A DNA stretch of 64,000 bases from Aquimarina spinulae (GCF_943373825.1 NZ_CALSBP010000002.1:434001-498000), one strand, 5' to 3'; shown: positions 37,002-46,698, numbered from the stretch's first letter. The notes: generated by a model not told the origin, from the sequence alone. A program made the numbers and translations.

Positions 37002-37889
37002 ATGAAAAACATTGCAGTAATCGGTGCAGGAACTATGGGGAATGGTATTGCACATACTTTTGCTCAAAAAGGCTTTAAAGTACAGCTTATTGATATTTCT
37101 CAGCAATCTTTGGATAAAGGTTTAGCTACAATCACAAAGAATTTAGACAGGATGATTGCTAAAGAAAAAATATCAGAAGCCGATAAAGAAGCTACACTTG
37201 CCAATATCTCTACTTATACAAACATCAAAGAAGGAGTAGAATATGCAGGTCTTGTCGTTGAAGCCGCTACAGAAAATGTAGATTTAAAGCTAAAAATTTT
37301 CAAAGAGCTTAGTGAGGCATGTCCAGAAGATACAATCTTAGCTTCTAATACTTCATCAATATCGATTACACAAATTGCTGCTGTAACCAATCGTCCTGAG
37401 ATGGTTATAGGTATGCATTTTATGAATCCCGTGCCTATTATGAAATTAGTTGAGATCATTAGAGGGTACAACACCTCTGATGAAGTAACTTCTACTATCA
37501 TGGAACTCTCTAAAACACTAGGTAAAATCCCTGTAGAAGTAAATGATTACCCTGGATTTGTAGCAAATCGTATCCTCATGCCAATGATTAATGAATCAAT
37601 AGAAACTCTATATAATGGTGTCGCAGGAGTATCAGAGATTGATACCGTTATGAAATTAGGAATGGCGCATCCTATGGGGCCATTACAATTAGCAGATTTT
37701 ATTGGTCTTGATGTTTGCCTTTCTATTCTTAATGTAATGTATGATGGTTTCAAAAACCCAAAATATGCTCCTTGCCCATTATTAGTTAATATGGTTATGG
37801 CCGGTAAACTCGGAGTAAAAAGTGGAGAAGGATTCTATGATTATTCTGAAAGCAGAAAAGCAGAAAACGTATCTAAGCAGTTTATATAG
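37002..37889 (+). CDS. hbd: 3-hydroxybutyryl-CoA dehydrogenase
   Basis: The enzyme reduces or oxidises 3-hydroxyacyl-CoA with NAD(H). The start at 37002 is chosen because MKNIAVIGAGTMGNGIAH begins the Rossmann fold exactly. An in-frame start at 36945 would overlap the upstream gene and add 19 unrelated residues. The 295-residue product has the catalytic region (GMHFMNPVPIMKLVEII, with the His-Glu pair) and the C-terminal dimer domain. It follows the oxidoreductase gene and precedes an M23 peptidase gene. Confidence 0.95.
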   Translation: MKNIAVIGAGTMGNGIAHTFAQKGFKVQLIDISQQSLDKGLATITKNLDRMIAKEKISEADKEATLANISTYTNIKEGVEYAGLVVEAATENVDLKLKIFKELSEACPEDTILASNTSSISITQIAAVTNRPEMVIGMHFMNPVPIMKLVEIIRGYNTSDEVTSTIMELSKTLGKIPVEVNDYPGFVANRILMPMINESIETLYNGVAGVSEIDTVMKLGMAHPMGPLQLADFIGLDVCLSILNVMYDGFKNPKYAPCPLLVNMVMAGKLGVKSGEGFYDYSESRKAENVSKQFI

Positions 37890-37922
37890 TTCGTAATTTA
37901 GTATTTACTTCCTGATTTTACG

Positions 37923-38519
37923 ATGAATAAAATCCTGATGCTGATTATAGTTTTAACCTTTATTTCCTGTAAAAACAGAAATGAAACATCTAGCCTTGCT
38001 ATAGATGAAAATCAAGATCCTTATCAGATCTACACCTCTCTTTTTAAGGAAAATCCAGAATTTATCGCTTCTGATTTTGATTTTCCAATTGGTAAACCAA
38101 ATGCTGAGGGCTATTATAATGCCCAAAAATTTAGAGAAAACAATCACTTAGGTGATGACTGGAATGGTACTGGAGGAGGTAATACAGATCTGGGAGATCC
38201 CATATATACCATTGCTAATGGATATGTTTCCTTTGCTAAGGATATTAAAGGAGGTTGGGGTAATGTTATAAGAGTAATACATAGATACAAAGGAAAATAT
38301 TATGAATCTGTATATGCACATTGCGATTCTATACTTGTAAAAGAAGGAGATTTTGTAAAAAAAGGTGCTTTAATAGCAACTATAGGTAATGCAAATGGCA
38401 TATATTTGGCCCATTTGCACCTAGAAATCAGAGATGATATTTTTATGGATATCGGTGGTGGATACGCAAATGACAGATCTGGATATCTGGATCCTACAAA
38501 ATTTATAAATAATAATTAA
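37923..38519 (+). CDS. M23-family peptidase lipoprotein
   Basis: The 198-residue lipoprotein (ISC, Cys16) carries a LytM-type zinc peptidase fold: HLGDDWNGTGGG supplies the first metal His and Asp (about residues 75-80), and HLHLEIRDD (about 161-169) supplies the catalytic His and the last metal His. M23 enzymes cut peptidoglycan cross-links, and some are inactive regulators. Here the metal residues look complete. Its stop overlaps the next start by one base (TAATG). Confidence 0.9.
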   Translation: MNKILMLIIVLTFISCKNRNETSSLAIDENQDPYQIYTSLFKENPEFIASDFDFPIGKPNAEGYYNAQKFRENNHLGDDWNGTGGGNTDLGDPIYTIANGYVSFAKDIKGGWGNVIRVIHRYKGKYYESVYAHCDSILVKEGDFVKKGALIATIGNANGIYLAHLHLEIRDDIFMDIGGGYANDRSGYLDPTKFINNN

Positions 38520-39757
38520 TGGCAAAAATTCATCCGTTTAAAGCTATACGACCAACAAGAGATAAAGTAAATCTGGTTGCTTCCAGATCATATCAAAGTT
38601 ACACTTCGTTTGAGCGAGATTCTAGAATGGATTACAATCCTTATTCTTTTTTACACATTGTAAATCCCGGATATAAATACCATAAGGAGATATCGGGAGA
38701 AGAACGTTATAAGTTAGTTCGAAATCGATATCTGGAGTTTAAAGAAGATCAAATTTTTATGCAAGAGGATAGTCCTTGTTATTACATTTACAAAATTGTA
38801 AATCGTGAACAAGAATCATTTTGTGGTATTATAGCTGCTGCCAGTACAGAAGATTATCATAATGATGTTATCAAAAAACATGAAGATACACTTCAAGATC
38901 GTGAAAGTACTTTTAAAGAGTATCTAAAAACGGTTGGCTTCAATGCAGAACCTGTATTACTTACCTATCCTGATAATGATTCTATTTCAAAAATTATTTC
39001 AGAAACCGTTGGAGCAAGAGCAGAATATGAATTTACAACTACAAATCGTGATACGCATTACCTATGGAAAATAGAGGATCAAAAATCTATTTGCGAGATA
39101 CAAGAAGCCTTTTCTTCTATTAAAACTATATATATAGCAGATGGCCATCATCGTTCTGCCTCATCTCACCTATTATCCCAGGATTTAAAAGAAAATAACT
39201 CTGAGCATAACGGCAATGAAGCTTATAATTTTTTTATGAGCTATTTGATCCCTGAATCTGATTTGAAAATTTATGAATTTAATCGATTAGTAAAAGATTT
39301 AAACGGATTATCCAAAGAAGAATTTCTAATCAAACTAGATGAATGGTTTCGTATCGAAAATAGAGGACCAGAAGTATACAGACCTTCAAAACCTCATCAT
39401 TTTAGCATGTATATTGACGATGAGTTTTATTCGTTATATCTAAGAAAAACAACTTACGAATTTACAGATGCACTAGAGGAATTAGATGCGCAGATTTTAT
39501 ATAAAACGGTATTAAAACCTATTTTAGGCATAGAAGATTTGCGTACAGATACTCGTATCGAATACTCACATGGTAAGAATGGAATTGTAAAAGTAAAAAG
39601 CGATGTTGATAATGGAGAATACAAAGTAGGATTTGGACTTTTTCCTGCATCTGTAGAGCAAGTCAAAAAAATTGCAGACGAAGGATTGAAAATGCCTCCA
39701 AAAAGTACATACATAGAACCAAAATTAAGAAGCGGAATCACTATTTATGAGTTTTAA
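38519..39757 (+). CDS. DUF1015-family protein
   Basis: The 412-residue soluble protein matches DUF1015 throughout: the N-terminal HPFKAIRPTRDKVNLVASRSYQSYT, and the IADGHHRSAS motif (about 204-213). In Bacteroidota this family is often next to serA and serC, but neither is here. Function is not established. The gene overlaps the M23 peptidase gene by one base and a terminator follows. Confidence 0.93.
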   Translation: MAKIHPFKAIRPTRDKVNLVASRSYQSYTSFERDSRMDYNPYSFLHIVNPGYKYHKEISGEERYKLVRNRYLEFKEDQIFMQEDSPCYYIYKIVNREQESFCGIIAAASTEDYHNDVIKKHEDTLQDRESTFKEYLKTVGFNAEPVLLTYPDNDSISKIISETVGARAEYEFTTTNRDTHYLWKIEDQKSICEIQEAFSSIKTIYIADGHHRSASSHLLSQDLKENNSEHNGNEAYNFFMSYLIPESDLKIYEFNRLVKDLNGLSKEEFLIKLDEWFRIENRGPEVYRPSKPHHFSMYIDDEFYSLYLRKTTYEFTDALEELDAQILYKTVLKPILGIEDLRTDTRIEYSHGKNGIVKVKSDVDNGEYKVGFGLFPASVEQVKKIADEGLKMPPKSTYIEPKLRSGITIYEF

Positions 39758-39788
39758 CATTAACTAATCATTTTTATTTATAAATAAT

Positions 39789-39826
39789 AAAGGATGCTTG
39801 AAATTCAAGCATCCTTTGTCTTTTTT
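39789..39826 (+). terminator. Intrinsic terminator after the DUF1015 gene
   Basis: A perfect 13-bp stem (39789-39801 with 39805-39817) with a 3-nt loop, followed by GTCTTTTTTC. Confidence 0.85.
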
Positions 39827-39865
39827 CAATACACTTTGGTTTTAAGAGAATTGAACACTTATATT

Positions 39866-40501
39866 TTATAAGGTATGAACATAAAACCCAATTCTATCAA
39901 TATTTGATCCTGAACGGCCATAGAAACCTAATATTTCAAACCCACTAGGCGGGATTGAAGCATTAAAATAACTACCTCCATTACCACCATGGGTAAATGT
40001 TTTTTTATTAGTATAGATAGTTAACTTATCCAAACGACTCCCACTTCTTCCTGAAATTCGTTTTATATACTCATCACTGCTAAAAAAATGAAGGTAATAA
40101 CTCCCTCCATTACCACCTCTATTCACACCTGTATAAATAGTACCAGAAGGTGATTTATAGTAAACGATCAATTTATCTACCCTACTACCTGTTCGCATGG
40201 CAATTGCATGAATTCTTGTTCCACTAGGAGGGTTTACGCTAAAAGCACTACCTCCATTACCTCCAAAAGGGCCAATAGAGTACGAATATGCCTTACCACT
40301 ACTTTCTGTTACATTCTCCTCAAAAGGGATAGCATTTTTTAATTCCTTAGGGAAGCTCTCCCATTCTACCGATAAAGAATTAGTATCATCATAAATAGGT
40401 AATTCCTGGGTATTTTCTACACCTTCTTTTATCTCATCTTTCTGACATGAGATCATAAAACTGAACAGTGCTAATACTGTTAAAAAAAATAATTTTTTCA
40501 T
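39866..40501 (-). CDS. Lipoprotein with a jacalin-like lectin domain
   Basis: The 211-residue lipoprotein (MISC, Cys19) carries, from about residue 72 to the end, three similar blocks. The GGNGGS motif recurs in all three, followed by G-x-x-I-x-x-I/F, an R-x-GS-x-x-D-x-L/I segment and a strand ending in Y. This is the jacalin-type beta-prism I pattern, which in plants and some bacteria binds mannose or galactose. The carbohydrate loops look intact. It is a likely surface glycan-binding protein without enzymatic domains. Confidence 0.8.
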   Translation of the reverse strand: MKKLFFLTVLALFSFMISCQKDEIKEGVENTQELPIYDDTNSLSVEWESFPKELKNAIPFEENVTESSGKAYSYSIGPFGGNGGSAFSVNPPSGTRIHAIAMRTGSRVDKLIVYYKSPSGTIYTGVNRGGNGGSYYLHFFSSDEYIKRISGRSGSRLDKLTIYTNKKTFTHGGNGGSYFNASIPPSGFEILGFYGRSGSNIDRIGFYVHTL

Positions 40502-40818
40502 AAAAACTTAATTTAAATTGGTTAAAATAAAATTGTTAATTATCACTTTTAATTTCCTTTTTAAAAGCACATTAAGATACGATCACTACCAAAATCCTTA
40601 ATATTAATTAACATATATATGAGAGTTGTACGACTTAAGCCACGAATATTTTTGACATCTGTAGAAATTAGAAATATGACCTAAATACTTACCTTTTATC
40701 CAAGAAAAAAGAGATTAGTTATTTTATATAAAAAAGATCAAAATTAGCCTTTGATTTATAAATAAATAACGAATAATCAATATCAATAAAAAAATGATTT
40801 TAGATATCTTTGCAAACT
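40502..40818. other. Intergenic region between the jacalin-like and YggS genes
   Basis: These 317 bp are AT-rich and hold both divergent promoters. The only element I can place is TATCTTTG at 40805-40812, before the YggS gene. No RNA gene or further reading frame is supported. Confidence 0.5.
40805..40812 (+). promoter_or_regulatory. -7 element directly before the YggS start
   Basis: TATCTTTG matches TAnnTTTG and ends only 6 bp before the ATG at 40819. The transcript would start at or within a few bases of the start codon, that is, be leaderless or nearly so. Confidence 0.5.
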
Positions 40819-41481
40819 ATGAATGATATCGAAAAAAACCTTCATGAAATAAAAACATCAATTCCTGAAGGAGTTACTCTGGTAGCAGTATCCAAAACTA
40901 AACCTGTTTCTGATCTAATGAACGCCTATGATGCTGGTCAAAGAATTTTTGGTGAAAATAAGATTCAGGAAATGACCGAAAAGTGGGAAACCATGCCAAA
41001 GGACATTAGCTGGCATATGATAGGACATGTACAAACTAATAAGGTTAAGTATATGGCTCCCTTTGTAGATCTCATTCATGCAGTAGATAGTTACAAATTG
41101 CTTAAAGAGATCAACAAACAAGCAAAAAAATACAATAGAACCATTAACTGTCTCATACAAATCAAAATTGCTAAAGAAGAAAGTAAATTTGGTTTATCAG
41201 AACAGGATGCTATCGCTTTATTAAACTCCGAAGAAGTTAAGAATTTAACCAATGTTAATATTCAAGGGCTTATGGGAATGGCAACTTTTATAGATGATGA
41301 GCAACAAATACACGATGAATTTAAAAAGATTGCTTCTTTTTCTGAAAACATAAAAACAAAATACCCTCAACTAAAAACCTTATCGATAGGTATGAGCGGA
41401 GATTACGAAATGGCTATTGACTGTGGAAGCACTATGGTTAGAATAGGAAGTTCTATTTTTGGAGCCAGAAATTACCAATAA
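40819..41481 (+). CDS. YggS-family PLP homeostasis protein
   Basis: The 220-residue protein is the PLP-binding, single-barrel family that keeps vitamin B6 pools in balance. The lysine that holds PLP is K26 in AVSKTKP. Other marks are FGENKIQEM, WHMIGHVQTNK and GLMGMATF, and the C-terminal LSIGMSGDYEMAI, which binds phosphate. I start at the ATG 40819; a TTG at 40810 lies inside the promoter element. It is followed by an exonuclease gene. Confidence 0.94.
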   Translation: MNDIEKNLHEIKTSIPEGVTLVAVSKTKPVSDLMNAYDAGQRIFGENKIQEMTEKWETMPKDISWHMIGHVQTNKVKYMAPFVDLIHAVDSYKLLKEINKQAKKYNRTINCLIQIKIAKEESKFGLSEQDAIALLNSEEVKNLTNVNIQGLMGMATFIDDEQQIHDEFKKIASFSENIKTKYPQLKTLSIGMSGDYEMAIDCGSTMVRIGSSIFGARNYQ

Positions 41482-41590
41482 TATATACTTTTTGATCATT
41501 AGTACTTGATTTACCAAATTGATAAATAAAATAATAATAATAATGTCCCTTATTAAACTAAGCTTGAAAAAATAAAGATTACCGAACTAT

Positions 41591-42964
41591 ATGTATGCAA
41601 TTTTAGATATTGAAACAACCGGAGGAAAATATAATGAAGAAGGAATTACTGAAATTGCTATTTATAAATTTGACGGACATGATGTAGTGGACCAGTTTAT
41701 AAGTCTGGTTAATCCCGAACGTCCCATACAGCCATTTGTAGCTAATCTTACCGGGATAAACAATCAGATGCTTCGCAATGCACCCAAGTTTTATGAAGTA
41801 GCCAAAAGAATTGTTGAAATTACTACCGACTGTATTATTGTTGCACATAACTCTAGTTTTGATTACAGAATTTTAAGAACCGAATTCTCGAGATTAGGAT
41901 TCGAATTCGAACGGCAATCTTTATGTACTGTAGAGCTTTCTAAAAAATTAATCCCAGATCAACAATCGTATAGCTTAGGCAAACTTGTTCGAGGACTTGG
42001 CATCCCTCTTTCTGACAGGCACCGAGCCAATGGTGATGCCCTGGCTACAGTAAAATTATTTAAACTCTTACTCACAAAAGATATAGAGAAAAAAATAATT
42101 ACAGAAACCGTTAGAACAGAGACTAAACGCCAGGTCGATGATAAGCTTCTTAGATTAATTGAAGACGCTCCTGCAGCAACAGGAGTATATTATATGCATC
42201 GTGAAAACGGGACTATTATATATATTGGAAAAAGTAAAAACATAAAAAAACGCCTCAATCAACATTTTACAAACGACAATAGAAAATCTAAAAGAATACA
42301 AGAAGAAGTTGTTAGTGTAACGTATGAAAATACAGGAAGTGAGCTTTTAGCATTACTAAAAGAAAGTGAAGAGATAAAACGTAACAAACCAAAATATAAT
42401 AGAGCACTGCGTAAAACAAAATTTGATCAAGCCCTATACCAATTTACAGATGACAATGGGTATATAAATTTCAAAGTTCAAAAAGCAGATCATCGTAAAA
42501 TAAGCATCACCACTTTTTCTAATAAACAACAAGCTAAGACTTACATGCATCGATGGACAGAAGAGTATAATTTATGCCAAAAATTAATGGGGCTGGATAA
42601 TGGCGAAAGCAATTGTTTTAACTACACTATAAAACAGTGTCATGGCGCTTGTATTTATAATGAACCTGCAGAAGAATATAATATTAGGGCACAAAAACTT
42701 ATTTTCAATACCTCGTTTCAAAGTCAGGATATGATCATTGTGGATCGAGGAAGAGATATTGACGAACAAAGTGTAATATTGGTTGAAGAAGGAAAATTTA
42801 AAGGTATAGGATACTTCAATCTAAATCATCAAATCAATAATATAGAGATTTTACGCTCTATTATTACCCCAATGACCCATAATAGAGATGCCCAACACAT
42901 TATCCAAAGTTATGTGCGCACACATAAAAGACTAAAGATTATCAAACTACAAAAAAATGTATAG
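41591..42964 (+). CDS. DEDDh exonuclease fused to a GIY-YIG nuclease domain
   Basis: The 457-residue protein joins two nucleases. Residues 1-165 form a DnaQ-like 3'-5' exonuclease with D6/E8 in ILDIETTGG, D91 in SSFDYR, and the His-Asp pair H144/D149. Residues 190-280 form a GIY-YIG domain like that of UvrC and Cho, with G198-V-Y, Y211-I-G, R221 and E258. The C-terminal 120 residues contain Cys-rich NCFNYTIKQCHGAC, as in UvrC-like fusions. Such proteins are known in several phyla but their DNA substrate is not settled. It overlaps the next gene by 8 bp. Confidence 0.93.
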   Translation: MYAILDIETTGGKYNEEGITEIAIYKFDGHDVVDQFISLVNPERPIQPFVANLTGINNQMLRNAPKFYEVAKRIVEITTDCIIVAHNSSFDYRILRTEFSRLGFEFERQSLCTVELSKKLIPDQQSYSLGKLVRGLGIPLSDRHRANGDALATVKLFKLLLTKDIEKKIITETVRTETKRQVDDKLLRLIEDAPAATGVYYMHRENGTIIYIGKSKNIKKRLNQHFTNDNRKSKRIQEEVVSVTYENTGSELLALLKESEEIKRNKPKYNRALRKTKFDQALYQFTDDNGYINFKVQKADHRKISITTFSNKQQAKTYMHRWTEEYNLCQKLMGLDNGESNCFNYTIKQCHGACIYNEPAEEYNIRAQKLIFNTSFQSQDMIIVDRGRDIDEQSVILVEEGKFKGIGYFNLNHQINNIEILRSIITPMTHNRDAQHIIQSYVRTHKRLKIIKLQKNV

Positions 42965-44927
42965 AACTCTATTCTTTGTATTTTTAACCACTTTCTCTTT
43001 TTTAATAAGCGCTCAAGAAGCTTACAATGATAAAAATATGGTTGTGAGCATGATTGATTTACAAAGTACAACATATAAAAAAGACAGTACCGCAACTGCA
43101 TTTTTTATATACGAAAAAGGGTTTAGCAGAGTAGAAAATGGTGGTGGTTATGATTTGTTAACAGATTATGAAGCAAAAGTCAAAATATTAAATGAGCAAG
43201 GGTTTGGTCATGCTACGATAAAAGTTCTTTTATACAGAAATAAAAGGGACAAAGAATCTTTCAATAATCTTGTAGCATACACTTATAATCTGGAACAAGG
43301 TAAGATTATTAAAACCAAAGTAGAAAAAGACCAAATTTATTATGAAAAACATGATCAAAACTTCACTTCTGTAAAATTTACATTTTCTAATATAAAGCCA
43401 GGATCTGTACTTACTTATAAATACCAGGTAGAATCTCCTTTTATGTATAATTTTAATGGATGGGAATTTCAAGATGATATTCCAAAAATGTATAGTGAGT
43501 TTATAGCTGATCTACCCGGTAATTATGTCTACAATATAAAACTCGTAGGAACTCTAAAACTAAATACCAGTGAATCTACTATTAAAAAAAATTGTCTCCA
43601 AGCATCAGGTTTAGGATCTGCTGATTGTTCTCATAACACATATATCATGAAAGATATTCCTGCTTTCAAAGAAGAAAAATATATGACAGCAAAGAGCAAT
43701 TATTTTTCTCGTATTGAGTATGAATTAAAAGAATTTAAAGGATTTGATGGGGTCAATAATAAATATACCGAAACATGGAAAAATGTTGATATCAAATTAA
43801 AAAAAGAAATAGCCATTGGAGTACAACTTAAAAAAACGGGGATTACTAAAAATATTCTTCCCGATACTATACAATCAATGCCTAATAACGTGATCAAAGC
43901 AAAAGCAATATATCGCTATATTGCTGATCATTATAAATGGAACAAAAAGAATGACATTTTTAAAGGTAACTCTATTTCTGAAGTAATTAACTCTAAATCA
44001 GGTAATGTCTCTGGTATAAATATTTTATTACATAACACACTGAAACAACAACAATTTAAAGTTTATCCTGTATTACTATCAACAAGGAATAATGGCTACG
44101 CTACAACTATACACCCTGTAATCTCTGATTTTAATTACTTAATTACACAATTAACTATCGAAGATGAAACATTTCTTCTAGATGCTACAGAAAATAATTT
44201 AGCGTTCGGAGAAGTACCTTTTAGATGCTTAAACGTGCATGGTAGGTTATTAGATTTTAAAAATGGTAGTTCCTGGATAGATATAAAACCCGCAAAACGT
44301 TCTTTAATTTTTCATAAAGAAGAATTAAAACTAAATGAAAAATTAGAATTAGACGGTAAAGCAAAACACGTTTTCGCTGGTTACCATGGATACTACAAGA
44401 GAAAAGAACTGGATCAGGTAAACAAACAAAGTTATTTAGACTTAAGGAAAAAGAAAAACTCCGAAGTAAAAATAACCAACATTAGCATTAAAGATGAGAA
44501 GGATTATGAAAAACCATTTGAAGAAGAATTTCAATTTACAAGAAATACAGAAACAATAGATAACACGATTTACATAAAACCATTTACTCTACCTTTTTTC
44601 AAAGAAACTCCTTTCAAACTTAATCAAAGAACATATCCTGTTGATTTTGGCTATCCAGATTCATATACATACCTAGTTTCTATCGAGTTATCCAAAAATT
44701 ATGAATTTGTCGACATACCAAATAATTCTTTGTATGCTATTCCTAATCATCTAGGTCAGGTAGGTGTCAATTTTCAGAAAAATGAAAAAAAATTAATTAT
44801 TACCCATAGAATAACATTTAATTCTTCATATTACCCTGTAGAATACTATAAAACACTTAAAGAATTTTTTAATCTTATTATTGAAATAGAAAATAATACT
44901 CTTATCGCCGTTAGAAGGGTACATTAG
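42957..44927 (+). CDS. Exported DUF3857 / transglutaminase-like protein
   Basis: The 656-residue protein starts with a signal peptide (ends FLISAQEA) and has the DUF3857 N-terminal beta-sandwich (GGGYDLLTDYEAKVKILNEQGFGHA). A middle region resembles a transglutaminase core but without a clear Cys-His-Asp triad: NVSGINILLHNTL stands where the family expects a catalytic Cys. A C-terminal DUF3858-like domain follows. These proteins are numerous in Bacteroidota and of unknown role. It overlaps the exonuclease gene by 8 bp (ATGTATAG). Confidence 0.85.
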   Translation: MYRTLFFVFLTTFSFLISAQEAYNDKNMVVSMIDLQSTTYKKDSTATAFFIYEKGFSRVENGGGYDLLTDYEAKVKILNEQGFGHATIKVLLYRNKRDKESFNNLVAYTYNLEQGKIIKTKVEKDQIYYEKHDQNFTSVKFTFSNIKPGSVLTYKYQVESPFMYNFNGWEFQDDIPKMYSEFIADLPGNYVYNIKLVGTLKLNTSESTIKKNCLQASGLGSADCSHNTYIMKDIPAFKEEKYMTAKSNYFSRIEYELKEFKGFDGVNNKYTETWKNVDIKLKKEIAIGVQLKKTGITKNILPDTIQSMPNNVIKAKAIYRYIADHYKWNKKNDIFKGNSISEVINSKSGNVSGINILLHNTLKQQQFKVYPVLLSTRNNGYATTIHPVISDFNYLITQLTIEDETFLLDATENNLAFGEVPFRCLNVHGRLLDFKNGSSWIDIKPAKRSLIFHKEELKLNEKLELDGKAKHVFAGYHGYYKRKELDQVNKQSYLDLRKKKNSEVKITNISIKDEKDYEKPFEEEFQFTRNTETIDNTIYIKPFTLPFFKETPFKLNQRTYPVDFGYPDSYTYLVSIELSKNYEFVDIPNNSLYAIPNHLGQVGVNFQKNEKKLIITHRITFNSSYYPVEYYKTLKEFFNLIIEIENNTLIAVRRVH

Positions 44928-44960
44928 TTTTTTTAGTATTTTTATTCAAAATCAAGAAAT

Positions 44961-45800
44961 TTGGACAATAATTCATCTCATAAGAACTGGAAAAACCGAT
45001 TGCACGACATCATTTATGAAGCCGATACTCCGATAGGAAAAATATTTGATGTAACTCTACTTATCTTAATAGTATTGAGCATCATCTTTGTAATGCTCGA
45101 AAGTGTAAAAGGGTTATCTGCTGAAACCTACACATTATTATATTACGCAGAATGGATCATCACCATATTTTTTACTTTTGAATATATAGCCCGTATTATT
45201 TCTATTAAAAAACCAGCTTCCTATATTTTTAGTTTTTATGGGATCATCGATCTTTTATCTACCTTACCATTATACCTATCATTTTTTATCACAGGCACCA
45301 GTGCATTGTTGGCTGTTAGAGCATTACGATTACTTCGGGTTTTTAGAATTTTAAAAATCTCGAGGTATATTGGTGAATCCAACAGATTAGCCAAAGCTAT
45401 AAAAGATAGTAGAGCCAAAATATTGGTATTTCTATTTGCTGTATTAGTGTTATGCATAATTATGGGTACGGTAATGTATATTATAGAAGGAGAAGAAAGT
45501 GGTTTTAAAAGCATACCTATAAGCGTATATTGGTGTATTGTCACCCTAACAACAGTTGGTTATGGTGATATTGCTCCGGTTACTCCGCTAGGACAATTTC
45601 TTGCAGCTATTATTATGATTATGGGTTACGGTATTATTGCTGTTCCTACTGGTATTGTTAGTGCCGAATACACGCATCATCAAGCTAGTAAAGTACATTT
45701 AAATACTCAATCCTGTAGTCATTGTAGTGAGAATGAGCATCGCGATAATGCTAAATTCTGCCATAAATGCGGAGAAGACTTACATCATGACCATGAATAA
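44961..45800 (+). CDS. Voltage-gated potassium channel with C-terminal zinc ribbon
   Basis: The 279-residue channel has six membrane segments. S4 carries the arginine ladder R120, R123, R126 and R129. The pore contains the selectivity filter TVGYGD (198-203). A soluble tail at 252-270 holds two CxxC pairs (C252/C255 and C267/C270, CSHC...CHKC), a zinc-ribbon arrangement that is uncommon on such channels. The start is TTG at 44961: the frame is open upstream only to a stop at 44934 and has no ATG before the second half of S1. It overlaps miaA by 8 bp. Confidence 0.9.
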   Translation: MDNNSSHKNWKNRLHDIIYEADTPIGKIFDVTLLILIVLSIIFVMLESVKGLSAETYTLLYYAEWIITIFFTFEYIARIISIKKPASYIFSFYGIIDLLSTLPLYLSFFITGTSALLAVRALRLLRVFRILKISRYIGESNRLAKAIKDSRAKILVFLFAVLVLCIIMGTVMYIIEGEESGFKSIPISVYWCIVTLTTVGYGDIAPVTPLGQFLAAIIMIMGYGIIAVPTGIVSAEYTHHQASKVHLNTQSCSHCSENEHRDNAKFCHKCGEDLHHDHE

Positions 45801-46698
45801 AAATCTAATTGTGGTTGTTGGCCCAACTGCTATAGGCAAAACCAGCTTAAGTATTGCACTTGCAAAACATTTTAATTGTGAAATTGTTTCTGCAGACAGC
45901 AGGCAGTTTTATAAAGAAATGAGCATTGGTACTGCAGCTCCTTCTCTTGATGAATTAAAACAGGCTAAACATCATTTTATTCAACACATAAGTATTAAGA
46001 ATGAATACAGTGTAGGTGATTTTGAAAAAGATGCTTTAGATAAACTTAATGCATTATTCAAAAACAATGACTACGCTATTCTTGTTGGAGGCTCTGGGCT
46101 TTATATTGATGCAGTAACCAAAGGGTTGGATCGTTTTCCTGAAATAGATATAAAGATTAGGCAAGAACTTCAAAAAGAATATAACGACAAAGGAATCGAA
46201 AATTTGCAGCAACAATTAAAAATTTTAGATCCATTGTATTACGAGAAGGTAGACCTAAACAATACACATAGAGTTATGAGGGCTCTAGAAGTATGTATTG
46301 GTAGTGGAGAACCTTATTCATCGTTTCTTACTAAACCACGAAAGAAACGATCTTTTAACACTATTAAAATCGGAATTACCGCAGAAAGACAAACTATTTA
46401 TGACAGAATAAACCAACGCGTAGAGCTAATGGTTGAAGGGGGATTACTAGATGAAGTAAAAAGCCTTTACCCATATACATCATTAAATGCATTAAACACT
46501 GTTGGATATAAAGAAATATTTAAATACCTGGATAAAGAATGGGATTTGGATTTTGCTCTTTCTGAAATCAAAAAAAACACCAGACGTTTTGCCAAAAGAC
46601 AGCTTACCTGGTTTAAAAAAGATTTAGAAATTAGTTGGTATGACTACAAAGAAGATATTAAATCTATTATAATGCATATAAAAAAAAGCTCACTATGA
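45793..46698 (+). CDS. miaA: tRNA dimethylallyltransferase
   Basis: The enzyme adds a dimethylallyl group to A37 of tRNAs that read UNN codons. The 301-residue product has the P-loop VVVGPTAIGKTSL at the N-terminus, the DSRQFYKEMSIGTA substrate motif and the C-terminal RRFAKRQLTWFKKD. I chose the ATG at 45793 because it places the P-loop at the normal distance; it overlaps the channel gene's stop (ATGAATAA). An alternative ATG is at 45787. A terminator overlaps its 3' end. Confidence 0.96.
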   Translation: MNKNLIVVVGPTAIGKTSLSIALAKHFNCEIVSADSRQFYKEMSIGTAAPSLDELKQAKHHFIQHISIKNEYSVGDFEKDALDKLNALFKNNDYAILVGGSGLYIDAVTKGLDRFPEIDIKIRQELQKEYNDKGIENLQQQLKILDPLYYEKVDLNNTHRVMRALEVCIGSGEPYSSFLTKPRKKRSFNTIKIGITAERQTIYDRINQRVELMVEGGLLDEVKSLYPYTSLNALNTVGYKEIFKYLDKEWDLDFALSEIKKNTRRFAKRQLTWFKKDLEISWYDYKEDIKSIIMHIKKSSL

